NCBI GenBank assembly: GCA_964640725.1
Contig: CAZXIJ010000017.1
Location: 24,593 to 88,592 of the forward strand
Direction of reading: 5' to 3'
From: CALHVX01 sp964640725
GTDB taxonomy: Bacteria > Pseudomonadota > Gammaproteobacteria > Pseudomonadales > Azotimanducaceae
Length of the DNA: 64,000 bases
The notes below the pieces were generated by a model. That model was given only the letters and a program-made list of their open reading frames with translations, was not told the DNA's origin and searched no databases. Below are positions 41,920-50,633 of this stretch, in pieces. The first letter of the stretch is position 1; every line of letters starts with the position of its first letter. The position numbers were made by a program, and so were the translations under genes.

Positions 41920-42993
41920 ATGAGTCAAGCGATGCAACCCGACGGCTCGGGCCGCAACAACAGGCTGGCCATTCGGCTGGCGCTCGGGATCGCGGCCTGT
42001 GTGGTCGTACTCGGCGCGTTCACTCGGTTGGTGGATGCCGGGCTGGGGTGTCCGGACTGGCCCGGCTGCTACGGCCATGTGCTGTGGCCGACAGACGCTG
42101 CGGAAATTGCCGTGGCCGAGGCCGCGTTCCCGGACGCCCCGGTCGACCAGTCCAAAACCTGGCCGGAGATGGTGCACCGGTATTTCGCCAGCGGCCTCGG
42201 CCTGGTCATTCTCCTGATGACCGCCGCGGCCTGGCGGGGCCGGCAAGGCCAGACGGCTGTCAGCGACGGCCGATTCCCGGTCGGGCTCACGACCGCGTTG
42301 CTTGGCATGGTGATCCTGCAGGGGGCGTTCGGTGCCTGGACGGTCACGCTCAAGCTTTGGCCTCAGGTCGTGACCGCGCACCTCCTGGGCGGCTTCACGA
42401 CCCTGTCGCTGCTCTGGCTGCTCGCTCTGCGGACCGGCACCGTGGGGCGGCGCTGGCAGCTCGCGTTGCCCGGCGGCATGTTGCCGCATGCGTTGCTGGC
42501 CCTGGGGCTGGTGGTGGTGCAGATCGCCATCGGCGGTTGGGTGTCATCCAACTACGCTGCGCTCGCCTGCCCCGATTTTCCGACCTGCCATGGCGCCTGG
42601 TGGCCGGCCGAGATGGACGCCGCTGAAGGCTTCAATTTCGCGCAGTCGCTGGGCCCGAACTATCTGGGCGGGCAGCTCGACAGCGATGCCAGAATCGCGA
42701 TTCAGGTGGCTCACCGGCTGGGTGCCCTGGCCGTTGTGCTGGTCGTCGGCGCGCTGATCTGGCGCCTGTGGTCGCGCCATCGGGGCCTGGCGCTGGCGGC
42801 CCTGGGCGCGCTGACCGTGCAGGTCGCGCTGGGCATCGCCAACGTCGTGTTCGTGCTGCCGCTGTGGGTTGCAACGGCGCACAACGCGGTCGGCGCCATT
42901 ACCCTGTTGGTCATGGTTACAGTAAACTACGCCGCCTTCCAATTCCGGGCCCGGGTTTCCCTCGGGTCGCCCACTCCCCTGACATCTCCGTGA
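41920..42993 (+). CDS. ctaA: Heme A synthase (COX15/CtaA)
   Basis: Oxidises heme O to heme A in the inner membrane. It has 357 residues and eight membrane helices. AFTRLVDAGLGCPDWPGCYG is the typical first-helix signature, and the ligand histidines occur in VHRYFASGLG, TAHLLGG, VAHRLGALAV and TAHNAVGAIT. It follows the CX3C protein gene by 15 bases. Its TGA overlaps a possible GTG start of ctaB. Confidence 0.95.
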   Translation: MSQAMQPDGSGRNNRLAIRLALGIAACVVVLGAFTRLVDAGLGCPDWPGCYGHVLWPTDAAEIAVAEAAFPDAPVDQSKTWPEMVHRYFASGLGLVILLMTAAAWRGRQGQTAVSDGRFPVGLTTALLGMVILQGAFGAWTVTLKLWPQVVTAHLLGGFTTLSLLWLLALRTGTVGRRWQLALPGGMLPHALLALGLVVVQIAIGGWVSSNYAALACPDFPTCHGAWWPAEMDAAEGFNFAQSLGPNYLGGQLDSDARIAIQVAHRLGALAVVLVVGALIWRLWSRHRGLALAALGALTVQVALGIANVVFVLPLWVATAHNAVGAITLLVMVTVNYAAFQFRARVSLGSPTPLTSP

Positions 42994-42998
42994 GCGAA

Positions 42999-43961
42999 AT
43001 GAGCGAACTCAGCGAGCTTTCCAGCGCGCCGGCCACCTGGCGCGACTACTACGAGATGACCAAGCCGCGGGTGGTCATGCTGATGCTGCTCTGCGCGATC
43101 GTGGGCATGTTTCTGGCAGTGCCGGGCATGGTGCCGTTGTCGGCGCTGGTCTGGGGCACCATCGGCATTGCCCTGGTCGCGGGTTCTGCCGCCGCCGTCA
43201 ACCACATCGCCGATGCCGAGATCGACGCCCGCATGGCCCGCACGGAGCACCGGCCGATCGCGCAAGGGCGCGTGTCCCTGGCTGCGGGCCTGAGCTTTGC
43301 GGCCTTGATCGGCATCGCTGGGTTCCTGCTGCTCTATCTGTTGGTGAACCCGCTAACGGCCTGGCTGAACGCAGCGTCCTGGGTCGGTTACGGGCTGGTG
43401 TACACGCTGTTTCTGAAGCGCGCGACGCCGCAGAACATTGTGATCGGCGGGCTTTTTGGCGCGGCGCCGCCGCTGTTCGGCTGGACGGCGGTGACGGGCA
43501 CCATGGATCCGGGCGCGCTGCTGCTGGTCCTGATCATCTTCGCGTGGACGCCGCCGCATTTCTGGGCCCTGGCTCTGGAGCGCAAGGAAGAGTACGCGTC
43601 GGTCGATGTGCCGATGTTGCCGGTGACCCATGGCGATGCCTACACCCGGCTGCACATCTTTTTCTACACGCTCATCCTGTTCGCTTCGAGCCTGCTGCCG
43701 TTCGCGATCGGCATGTTTGGGTTGCTGTATCTCGCGGGCGCCACAGTTCTGGGCGGCATCTTTCTGTACTGGGCGGTGGTGCTGCTGCGGAACCGCAATC
43801 CGCGCGCGCCCATGGCAATGTTCAAGTATTCCATTGTTTATCTGATGGTGCTGTTTGTGGTGATGCTGGTTGATCACTACATACCGATCTACGCTGTCGC
43901 GTCCCAGGCGCCTGCTGGCGGCGTTCTGGATATGGTGCCCGTCGGGCAGACGGTCCTCTGA
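42999..43961 (+). CDS. ctaB: Protoheme IX farnesyltransferase (CtaB/CyoE)
   Basis: UbiA-family enzyme that makes heme O from protoheme. The ATG at 42999 gives 320 residues; a GTG at 42990 overlapping the ctaA stop (GTGA) is also possible. YYEMTKPRVVMLMLLCAIVG is the family start. The first Asp-rich prenyl-diphosphate motif is NHIADAEIDARMARTEHRP, and the second includes TPPHFWALALERKEEY. It has about nine membrane helices. The stop overlaps the SCO start as TGATG. Confidence 0.95.
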   Translation: MSELSELSSAPATWRDYYEMTKPRVVMLMLLCAIVGMFLAVPGMVPLSALVWGTIGIALVAGSAAAVNHIADAEIDARMARTEHRPIAQGRVSLAAGLSFAALIGIAGFLLLYLLVNPLTAWLNAASWVGYGLVYTLFLKRATPQNIVIGGLFGAAPPLFGWTAVTGTMDPGALLLVLIIFAWTPPHFWALALERKEEYASVDVPMLPVTHGDAYTRLHIFFYTLILFASSLLPFAIGMFGLLYLAGATVLGGIFLYWAVVLLRNRNPRAPMAMFKYSIVYLMVLFVVMLVDHYIPIYAVASQAPAGGVLDMVPVGQTVL

Positions 43962-44620
43962 TGCACGCGGCCGGTCAGCCGCGCGGCAGTGTCGCGACCA
44001 CGGTACTGTTGTGTCTGGTGTTCATCAGCATCGTGCTCGGCATGTTCTACTACAGCGTGACGCGCACGCCGGTCGCAACGCCCGAGCAGCTGGCCGAAGC
44101 CGGGGTGGTCATCTGGCCCACGCCCCGCGAGCTGCAGCCCTTTGCCCTGCAGACTGCCGATGGTGCTGACTTCGGCAACGCGCAGCTGCGTGGTCACTGG
44201 TCCTTTCTGTTCTTTGGCTTCACCAACTGCCCGGACATCTGTCCGGTCACCCTGTCAGAAATGGCCCAGGCGCGCCGGCTGCTGGCAGATTCGGATCCCG
44301 AGCTGGCCTCGCAGTTTCGCGGCCTGATGGTCACCGTTGATCCCGATCGGGATACGCCGGATGTCTTAGGGGCATATGTGGGTGCCTTCGGCGCTGACTT
44401 CGCGGGCGTCTACGGCGCGCACGGCGACATTGCCCGCTTTGCCCAGGACGTGAACGTCGCTTTTGCCAAGATGCCTTCTGATGAAGGGCCCTACACGGTG
44501 GACCACACGGGCAATATCGTCATCGTGAATCCGATGGGGCATTATCACGGTTTCATCAAGCTTCCGCATAAGGCTGATACGATTGCCCAGGCATTCCAGG
44601 CCATGGCGCTAAGCTTCTAG
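43961..44620 (+). CDS. SCO1/SenC family copper chaperone
   Basis: Periplasmic copper-binding protein that helps build the CuA site of subunit II. It has 219 residues and one N-terminal membrane anchor (about 13-32). The copper motif CPDIC gives Cys90 and Cys94, and the third ligand is His182 in YTVDHTGNIV. VTVDPDRDTPDVL is a further signature. It is the last gene of the oxidase assembly run and overlaps ctaB by one base. Confidence 0.95.
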   Translation: MHAAGQPRGSVATTVLLCLVFISIVLGMFYYSVTRTPVATPEQLAEAGVVIWPTPRELQPFALQTADGADFGNAQLRGHWSFLFFGFTNCPDICPVTLSEMAQARRLLADSDPELASQFRGLMVTVDPDRDTPDVLGAYVGAFGADFAGVYGAHGDIARFAQDVNVAFAKMPSDEGPYTVDHTGNIVIVNPMGHYHGFIKLPHKADTIAQAFQAMALSF

Positions 44621-44673
44621 CTCGCGCCGGCCCCTGACAGTACTGACTTCGGCCTTCCGCCCCAGGGATACTT

Positions 44674-46005
44674 TTGCAGCCCAGCACCGCCAGACCGGCG
44701 CCCGATCAGCTACCGGCTTCCGAATCGCTCGTCGAACAGTTCAGCGCGGTGCGCCGCGCGAGCCTCGAGCTCTGCGCTCCCTTGGAGGTCGAAGACCACG
44801 GCGTCCAGCCCATGCCCGACGCCAGCCCGCCCAAGTGGCACCTGGCGCATACCAGCTGGTTTTTCGAAACCTTCATCCTGCGGGAGCGAGCGCCCGGCTA
44901 CCGGGTTTTCGACCCGAACTTTGAGTACCTCTTTAACTCTTACTACAACGGCGTCGGCGCGCAGTTTCCCCGGCATCGCCGGGGCCAGATGTCGCGCCCG
45001 TCGCTCGCGCAGGTGCACGGCTACCGCGCGCATGTCGACGAGGCGATGGTTGCGCTGCTGACGGCCCAGGGCGATGACGCCCAGCTGCGCGAGCACACCG
45101 TGCTGGGGCTCAACCACGAACAACAGCATCAGGAACTGCTCCTGACCGACCTCAAATATGCGTTCGGGCACAACCCGCTGTTTCCGGTGTATCGCAGCAG
45201 CCCGGTGGCGCCGCCAGGTACAGCACTGAGCGCGGCCTTCGTGCCGCAGGCCGATGGCCTGGCGACCATAGGCGCACAGGGATCGGGCTTTGCCTTTGAC
45301 AACGAACATCCCGCCCACCAGGTGCTGTTGCAACCCTACGAGCTGGCCAACCGGCTGGTCACGAACGGCGAGTACCTGGCCTTCGTGCAAGACGGCGGGT
45401 ATGGCGATCCGGCCCTGTGGCTGGCCAGTGGCTGGACGCGGCAGCAGGACGCGCAGTGGCAAGCGCCTCTGTATTGGCACCAGCGCGATGGCGACTGGTT
45501 TGAGTATCGTCTGGACGGCCTGGCGCCCCTTGATCTGGCGCGGCCCGTCCTGCATGTGAGTGCCTACGAAGCAGATGCCTTCGCGCGCTGGCGCGGCGCC
45601 CGGCTGCCCACCGAGTTCGAGTGGGAAGCCGCGACGAACCGCGCCGTTGCCGCCGCGAGTGCCAGCAGCGTCGCCGGCAATTTCGTGGATGACGGTTTTC
45701 TGCACAGTCGCCCCGCTGCCGCGTCCGCTGCGGAGGGTGAGCTGCTGCAGCTGTTCGGCGACGCCTGGGAGTGGACCATGAGCAGCTACGGGCCCTACCC
45801 GGGCTTCCAGACCCTGCCGGGCACGCTTGGCGAATACAACGGCAAGTTCATGAGCGAGCAGCTCGTCCTGCGGGGCGGCTCCTGCTTGACGCCGCGCGGC
45901 CATGTGCGCAGCAGCTACCGCAACTTCTTCTACCCACCGGACCGATGGCAGGCGACCGGTATTCGGCTGGCGCGCGATCTGCCGCGCAGCGGGAGCGCGG
46001 CATGA
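44674..46005 (+). CDS. egtB: Ergothioneine biosynthesis protein EgtB
   Basis: Non-heme iron sulfoxide synthase that joins hercynine to a thiol substrate. It has 443 residues. The start given is TTG at 44674, supported by AGGGA five bases upstream. The N-terminal DinB-like domain carries the iron ligands, HX3HXE at His148-Glu154 (HEQQHQE) plus an earlier His in WHLAHTSWFFE. The C-terminal half is an FGE-sulfatase-type domain ending with NFFYPPDRWQATGIRLAR. Whether it uses cysteine or gamma-glutamylcysteine cannot be told. It overlaps egtD by ATGA. Confidence 0.92.
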   Translation: MQPSTARPAPDQLPASESLVEQFSAVRRASLELCAPLEVEDHGVQPMPDASPPKWHLAHTSWFFETFILRERAPGYRVFDPNFEYLFNSYYNGVGAQFPRHRRGQMSRPSLAQVHGYRAHVDEAMVALLTAQGDDAQLREHTVLGLNHEQQHQELLLTDLKYAFGHNPLFPVYRSSPVAPPGTALSAAFVPQADGLATIGAQGSGFAFDNEHPAHQVLLQPYELANRLVTNGEYLAFVQDGGYGDPALWLASGWTRQQDAQWQAPLYWHQRDGDWFEYRLDGLAPLDLARPVLHVSAYEADAFARWRGARLPTEFEWEAATNRAVAAASASSVAGNFVDDGFLHSRPAAASAAEGELLQLFGDAWEWTMSSYGPYPGFQTLPGTLGEYNGKFMSEQLVLRGGSCLTPRGHVRSSYRNFFYPPDRWQATGIRLARDLPRSGSAA

Positions 46006-46970
46006 CGGCCAGCGACTATCAATACTTCGATCACAAACCGGCCTCGGGCAGCATGCTGCAGGAAGTACTGGGCGGGCTGACGGCGCCGGCGAAAACCATA
46101 TCGCCCAAGTACTTTTACGACGAAACCGGTTCGCGCCTGTTCGAAGACATCACCCGGCTGCCAGAGTACTACCCGACGCGCACGGAAATGGCGCTCTTTG
46201 ATCGCCATGCGGAAGAGATCGGCCAGCATCTGGAGCAGGGCGGGGCGCTGGTCGAATACGGCTCCGGCTCGTCGCTGAAGATTCGCAAGCTGCTGGAGAC
46301 GGTGCGGCCGCACGCCTACGTGCCGGTCGATATTTCCGGGGAGCACCTGCAGGCGAACGCGCGAGCGCTGCAGAGCGACTTTCCCTGGCTGGCGCTCTAC
46401 CCGGTGTGTACGGATTTCACCCGGACCTTTCCCCTGCCGCCGCCGGTCGCAGACCTGGCGCGCACCGGGTTTTTTCCCGGTTCCAGTATCGGCAACTCGA
46501 CGCCGGACGGCGCGCGGGCGCTGCTCCGCACGATCGCCGCAACGCTGGGCCCCGGCAGCCATCTGCTGATCGGCGTTGATCGCAAGAAAGACGCAGCCAT
46601 CCTTGAAGCCGCTTACGACGATGCTGCCGGCGTCACAGCGGCCTTCAACCGCAACATGCTCGTGCACCTGAACCGGCTCACGGGCAGCAACTTTGATCCT
46701 GATGCATTCGCGCACGAGGCGCGCTACAACGAGACCCTGGGATGCGTGCAGATGCACCTGCGCAGCCTGGCGGCGCAGACCGTTACCCTTGCCGGCGAGC
46801 AGATCGAGTTTGCCGCGGGGGAGCGCATCCACACAGAAGACTCCTACAAGTATCACCCGCAGGAGTTCAGGGCTCTGGCCGCCGAAGCGGGTTTCGCGCA
46901 AACCGGGTTCTGGACCGATGCCGAGGCGCTCTACTCCGTGTTCCTGCTCCGCGCCGGCCCGGGGGCCTAG
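46002..46970 (+). CDS. egtD: L-histidine N-alpha-methyltransferase EgtD
   Basis: SAM-dependent enzyme that trimethylates histidine to hercynine, the first step to ergothioneine. The ATG at 46002 overlaps the egtB stop (ATGA) and gives 322 residues. KYFYDETGSRLFEDITRLPE is the family start, VEYGSGSSLKIRKLLE binds SAM and FFPGSSIGNSTP is a further signature. No egtA, egtC or egtE is adjacent. Its TAG shares CTAG with the stop of the convergent kinase gene. Confidence 0.94.
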   Translation: MTASDYQYFDHKPASGSMLQEVLGGLTAPAKTISPKYFYDETGSRLFEDITRLPEYYPTRTEMALFDRHAEEIGQHLEQGGALVEYGSGSSLKIRKLLETVRPHAYVPVDISGEHLQANARALQSDFPWLALYPVCTDFTRTFPLPPPVADLARTGFFPGSSIGNSTPDGARALLRTIAATLGPGSHLLIGVDRKKDAAILEAAYDDAAGVTAAFNRNMLVHLNRLTGSNFDPDAFAHEARYNETLGCVQMHLRSLAAQTVTLAGEQIEFAAGERIHTEDSYKYHPQEFRALAAEAGFAQTGFWTDAEALYSVFLLRAGPGA

Positions 46971-48259
46971 CTTGTTTCCGCCGTCTGGGTGGTGACCATC
47001 AGCGGAATCCTGGCGCGAAAGCTGGAGCCGTGGCCCAGGCTGGAAGATACCTGCATGCTGCCCCTGTGTTGCTCGATGATCTGCCGACACAGGTACAGGC
47101 CAATGCCCATACCGCTATGGTCGGCGTCCGGCGAGCCCTGCACCTGGTAGAGCCGGTCAAAGATGCGCGCTGCCTGCTCTGGGTCAATGCCCGGGCCCGT
47201 GTCTCGCACTTCGAATATCAGCTGCTCCTGGACCCTGTCGAACGACAAGGCCACCTCAACCACGCCACCCTCGGGCGTGAACTTGAGGGCGTTGCCGATC
47301 AGGTTGGACAGCACCTGGCCGATGCGGGTGCGGTCTGCCCGGCACGCGGGCACCGGGCCGGAACATGAGAAGCGCAGCGTGATGCCCTGCTGCTTAGCGA
47401 TCGTGTCCATAACGCTGACCTCTGCGTGCACGAACTTCGCCGGGTCAAACCATTCCAGGGACAGGTCGAGCTTGCCATTTTCCAGCCGCGCCGTATCGAA
47501 CAGATCACCGATCAGGCGCACCAACCGGTCGCAACAGCTGATGCTGTAGTCGAGCGCTTCGGTCTGCTCCGTGCTGACCGGCCCCAGCAGTCCCTCGTTG
47601 ATCAGAGACGTGAACTCCCGAATCGCCGTGAGCGGTGTTTTCAGCTCGTGCGACACCGTGTGATAGAAGGATTGAATTTCCTTGTTGCGCTTAACCAGCT
47701 GTTCGTTGAGCGTGCGGATGTGGTCGCGTTCCTGGTCCAGGGAGCGGCCCATGCGCGACTGTTTGACGGCGTTGATCAGCACACGCTGCAGCGAGCGTCC
47801 CGACAGCCGATTCTTCGGGATGTAGTCTGTGGCGCCCTTGCGGATGGCGCCGGTTGCGACCTCGACCTCCTGCGTGCCTGAGACCATGACGATGGGTAGC
47901 CAGGGATCGTTGGAGACAATGCGCAGCGACTCAATCAACTCTTCGCCCACGCAGTCCGGCAGCTCCCGATCGATAAACACGCAGTCGTAGTTGTCCTTGG
48001 GCAACGCCTCCAGGGCAGAATTGCCGTCTGCGCACCAGGTGGACTCGCAGCCCGGATCCACCTCTTTCAGGTAGCGGTTGAGCAGTTGCCAGTCCAGCTG
48101 ATCGTCTTCGACGACCAGCAGCCGGTAGTCCTGAAACTTTGGGCTGTCCGTGGCTTTTCGATCCAGATCCTCCTGCAGGAGCTGCTCCGCAAGCATGCCT
48201 GTTTCAGCGACTACCTCGGGCACATTGGCGGATGCTTTCGACGAGGTCCTTGGATCCAT
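46967..48259 (-). CDS. Receiver-histidine kinase hybrid (N-terminal REC, C-terminal HK)
   Basis: Soluble signalling protein of 430 residues from the ATG at 48259, chosen because GGAGA lies six bases upstream; the open frame runs to 48319. The receiver (about 46-165) is intact: acidic pocket in VVEDDQ, phosphorylatable Asp97 (YDCVFID), and Lys149. A coiled linker leads to the kinase core with His204 (TVSHELKTPLTAI), the N box NLIGNALKF with Asn323, DTGPG at 353-357 and GMGIGL near 384-389. No membrane segment or sensor domain is visible, so input probably comes by protein contact or through the receiver. It is the last gene of the four-gene cluster and overlaps the preceding one by 56 bases. 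Confidence 0.9.
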   Translation of the reverse strand: MDPRTSSKASANVPEVVAETGMLAEQLLQEDLDRKATDSPKFQDYRLLVVEDDQLDWQLLNRYLKEVDPGCESTWCADGNSALEALPKDNYDCVFIDRELPDCVGEELIESLRIVSNDPWLPIVMVSGTQEVEVATGAIRKGATDYIPKNRLSGRSLQRVLINAVKQSRMGRSLDQERDHIRTLNEQLVKRNKEIQSFYHTVSHELKTPLTAIREFTSLINEGLLGPVSTEQTEALDYSISCCDRLVRLIGDLFDTARLENGKLDLSLEWFDPAKFVHAEVSVMDTIAKQQGITLRFSCSGPVPACRADRTRIGQVLSNLIGNALKFTPEGGVVEVALSFDRVQEQLIFEVRDTGPGIDPEQAARIFDRLYQVQGSPDADHSGMGIGLYLCRQIIEQHRGSMQVSSSLGHGSSFRARIPLMVTTQTAETS

Positions 48260-48641
48260 ACGGTTTCTCCATATACGCATGAACGTTGAGTTGTTCCGCT
48301 CGTTCCCGCAGCATTCCATCGCGGCTGGCAGTGAGAAAGAGCAGACGGCAATCGGGGCGTTCCTGCTGCAGGCGTTCGCCTACCGCAATGCCATCGATGC
48401 CGGGCATGTTGATGTCGAGCACGGCGACATCCGGATCAAAAGCCTGTGCCTGATGCAGCGCAGCGCTGCCGTTGTTCACTGCGAGCACGTCAAAGCCTTC
48501 ATAGCTGAGGCGAATGCGCAGCGCCTGCAGGATGGCCTGGTCGTCTTCGACGACCAGCACCCGCTGCTTGCTGCGGCCTGCCCCCGCGGCCTGGGTAGCA
48601 CCTTGGTCAGTACGTTCGTTGTTGATCGCTGCGTTGTCCAT
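48204..48641 (-). CDS. Single-domain response regulator
   Basis: Stand-alone receiver of 145 residues. The ATG at 48641 is preceded by GGGAG. A disordered N-terminal tail of about 25 residues leads into the receiver RVLVVEDDQAILQALRIRLS. Phosphorylation site Asp76 lies in DVAVLDINMPGIDG, with Thr104 and Lys126 (MEKPYG). No output domain follows, so it must act by protein contact or as a phosphate shuttle. It lies 13 bases after another single-domain regulator and overlaps the hybrid kinase gene. Confidence 0.9.
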   Translation of the reverse strand: MDNAAINNERTDQGATQAAGAGRSKQRVLVVEDDQAILQALRIRLSYEGFDVLAVNNGSAALHQAQAFDPDVAVLDINMPGIDGIAVGERLQQERPDCRLLFLTASRDGMLRERAEQLNVHAYMEKPYGSKDLVESIRQCARGSR

Positions 48642-48654
48642 TGGTCGCTCTCCC

Positions 48655-49014
48655 TTAGGCGTGCATGGTCTGGTCCAGAGCATCCATCAAGTCCTGGGCG
48701 CTGAAGGGCTTTTGCAGGAACGCGGTCGCACCGGCATCCAGGGCTCGCTGCCTGAGCCCCTGCTCATTGCTGGCGGTCATGAAGATATAGGGAATGCTGG
48801 TGGGCAGGGCCTTCATGCGCTCAGCCAGTACGAAGGCGTTGCCGGCGGGCATGTTGATGTCCAGCAGCGCGACGTCTGGATTGTTCTTGCGCAGCGCCAT
48901 GGTCGCTGTGACCGCGTCGTAAGCCTGGTGCACCTGATAGCCGCAGGCGGTCAGGCGCCGGGCAAGGGCGGTAGAAATGGCGTGGTCATCCTCGACCAGC
49001 AAGACGTTGTTCAT
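48655..49014 (-). CDS. Single-domain response regulator
   Basis: Stand-alone receiver of 119 residues, beginning MNNVLLVEDDHAISTALARR. Phosphorylation site Asp52 lies in DVALLDINMPAGNA, with Thr80 and Lys102 (FLQKPF). It has the minimal CheY-like length and no output domain. It overlaps the end of the upstream degenerate kinase gene by 4 bases (ATGA), so the two are probably translationally coupled. Confidence 0.9.
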   Translation of the reverse strand: MNNVLLVEDDHAISTALARRLTACGYQVHQAYDAVTATMALRKNNPDVALLDINMPAGNAFVLAERMKALPTSIPYIFMTASNEQGLRQRALDAGATAFLQKPFSAQDLMDALDQTMHA

Positions 49015-50186
49015 CCGTGACTCCTGGAATGTTGTATTCCCGTTGGTCGATTACGAAGCGTCTCCAGGGCCGGCCCGTTGATTACCGGCAGGCTGATCGA
49101 GAACTCCAGGTCGTTATCGACCCGCTGCTCGAGCAGCAGGCCGTCGGCAAGGTAGCGCAGGGCGGCGGAGCTGATGTCTTCATCCGCTGGAGCTGTACCG
49201 CGATCGCGGGTCATCTGCTCTGGCAGCAGGTTGACCTGGGCTCGCAGGACCAGACGCACATGGTTCTTCTGGTCCGGATCCCGCTCGGCGAGCACCAGCA
49301 CACTGCCGGACGGCGAGCAGGCGCCCATCAATCGGTACAGGAGGTTGATGACCGCCTCTTGCAACAGCAGCTCGTCGGCCTTGACGTAGCGGATGCCACT
49401 GTCGATGGCGTAGCCGAAGTGCACGCCGTTCACGGCGGCCTGCAGGCTGAAGCGGTCGAGCACGTCGATGATCAGCTGTTCGACCAGGACCGGGCCTTCG
49501 CTGGCGGTCAGTACCGTGGAGCCATCGGCCACAGCCACCATGCTTTCAATTTTGGTCTGGATATCGGCGCAGCGGCCCCGGGCCACAGCGAGAAACCGTC
49601 CCTGGGTGTCCGAGTAGTCACCGGCCAACCCGTCGAGGACCATGGACAGATACTCGTTGATGGCAGCCAGCGGCGTTAGCAGGTCGTGCGCCATGGTGCC
49701 CTGGGCTTCGGCCAGGTGCCGCTGGCGGCGCTCCAGGTTCAGGTTCTGTTGCTCGAGCGCCAGGGCCTGCTCGAGCGCCGCGCGATCGATGCCGTCGCGA
49801 TACACCACCACGCTCAGAGACTCGAGCAGTACCTCCGGCGTCAGCGTGCGCTCGGCCAGAAAGTCGGCGGCCCCGGACCGCAGGGCCAGCAGCGCATCGG
49901 AGTACTCGGTGTTGGCGGCAATGACAACAATCGGGAGCGGCCGCAGGTCTTCCGGATTGCGCAGCGCGTTGATCGGCCAGGAACCGTCGTGGTCGGCCGT
50001 AGATTGGTGCACGACGGCGCAGTCGAAGTCCTGATCCCGGAGCATACCGGCTGCGATCCGGCAGCTTTCCGCCACGAGCCCTTTGAGCGATGGCTGCAGG
50101 CGACGCAGCGCGAGGAGCGTGTGCGTCGCGCGACCGGTGTTGGCATCAACAAGCAGAATGTTCATGGACTGGTCGGTGTTGCTCAT
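49011..50186 (-). CDS. Degenerate receiver-histidine kinase (pseudo-REC, DHp, altered ATPase domain)
   Basis: First gene of the two-component cluster, 391 residues from the ATG at 50186; starts at 50222 and 50165 are possible because no ribosome site decides. The N-terminal domain has a receiver fold (MNILLVDANTGRA) but the phospho-acceptor position is His60 (DCAVVHQS) and the late Lys is lost. A coiled segment leads to an intact His167 in MAHDLLTPLAAINEYL. The ATPase domain is eroded: the N box reads AVINLLYRLM with Arg where the Mg-binding Asn should be, and I find no DXGXG. It could be a phosphotransfer scaffold rather than an active kinase. Confidence 0.82.
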   Translation of the reverse strand: MSNTDQSMNILLVDANTGRATHTLLALRRLQPSLKGLVAESCRIAAGMLRDQDFDCAVVHQSTADHDGSWPINALRNPEDLRPLPIVVIAANTEYSDALLALRSGAADFLAERTLTPEVLLESLSVVVYRDGIDRAALEQALALEQQNLNLERRQRHLAEAQGTMAHDLLTPLAAINEYLSMVLDGLAGDYSDTQGRFLAVARGRCADIQTKIESMVAVADGSTVLTASEGPVLVEQLIIDVLDRFSLQAAVNGVHFGYAIDSGIRYVKADELLLQEAVINLLYRLMGACSPSGSVLVLAERDPDQKNHVRLVLRAQVNLLPEQMTRDRGTAPADEDISSAALRYLADGLLLEQRVDNDLEFSISLPVINGPALETLRNRPTGIQHSRSHG

Positions 50187-50633
50187 CGAAGACGGCGATG
50201 GCGTGCCTTGCGAGTACTGCATGCAAGTGTTCGTTGTTCGTTAGCGATGGAGTAAGCGTAGTCAAGGTTTCGCTGCTGCGATGCAACAAAACACCGGCGG
50301 CGCTTCGCAGTTTCACGGATTCTTGCCGATGGTCCCTGGCCACGACTTTTCGCCCGGTTTTTGCCGCGCATGGCGCATGTCGTGCCAATAGCTCGCCGGT
50401 CCCCGGCCGCGTTGCCGTCAGCGCATCGCCAGGCTTGCGCTTTTTGCTGGTCTTGCGGTTGCCGGGGCGGTTGCCGTGGCGCTTGCGGCGCCGCTGCGGT
50501 GACGCACCGCGGATTGAGGTGCCCGTCACAGGCTCCCTGCCGCGCGGCTGATCGCTGGTTTCCTGACGCGGGCAAGCGCCGACGGCGCCGGAAAAGCTTG
50601 CCTGAATTGCGGGATCGGGGTTTGCTGTCGCGC
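50187..50633. other. Divergent region between the two-component cluster and the patatin-like gene
   Basis: About 447 bases without a gene I can support. A leftward TTGACT (50265-50260) with a poor -10 16 bases away could start the signalling operon near 50231, which would favour a translation start downstream of 50222. The central part is rich in TTGCG/TTGCC strings. An open frame on the minus strand (50146-50529) is very basic and looks spurious. Confidence 0.5.

Noticed and set aside
50146..50529. Very basic minus-strand frame of 127 codons upstream of the two-component cluster
   Set aside because: It overlaps the start of the degenerate kinase gene in another frame, has a low-complexity basic N-terminus and no ribosome site.
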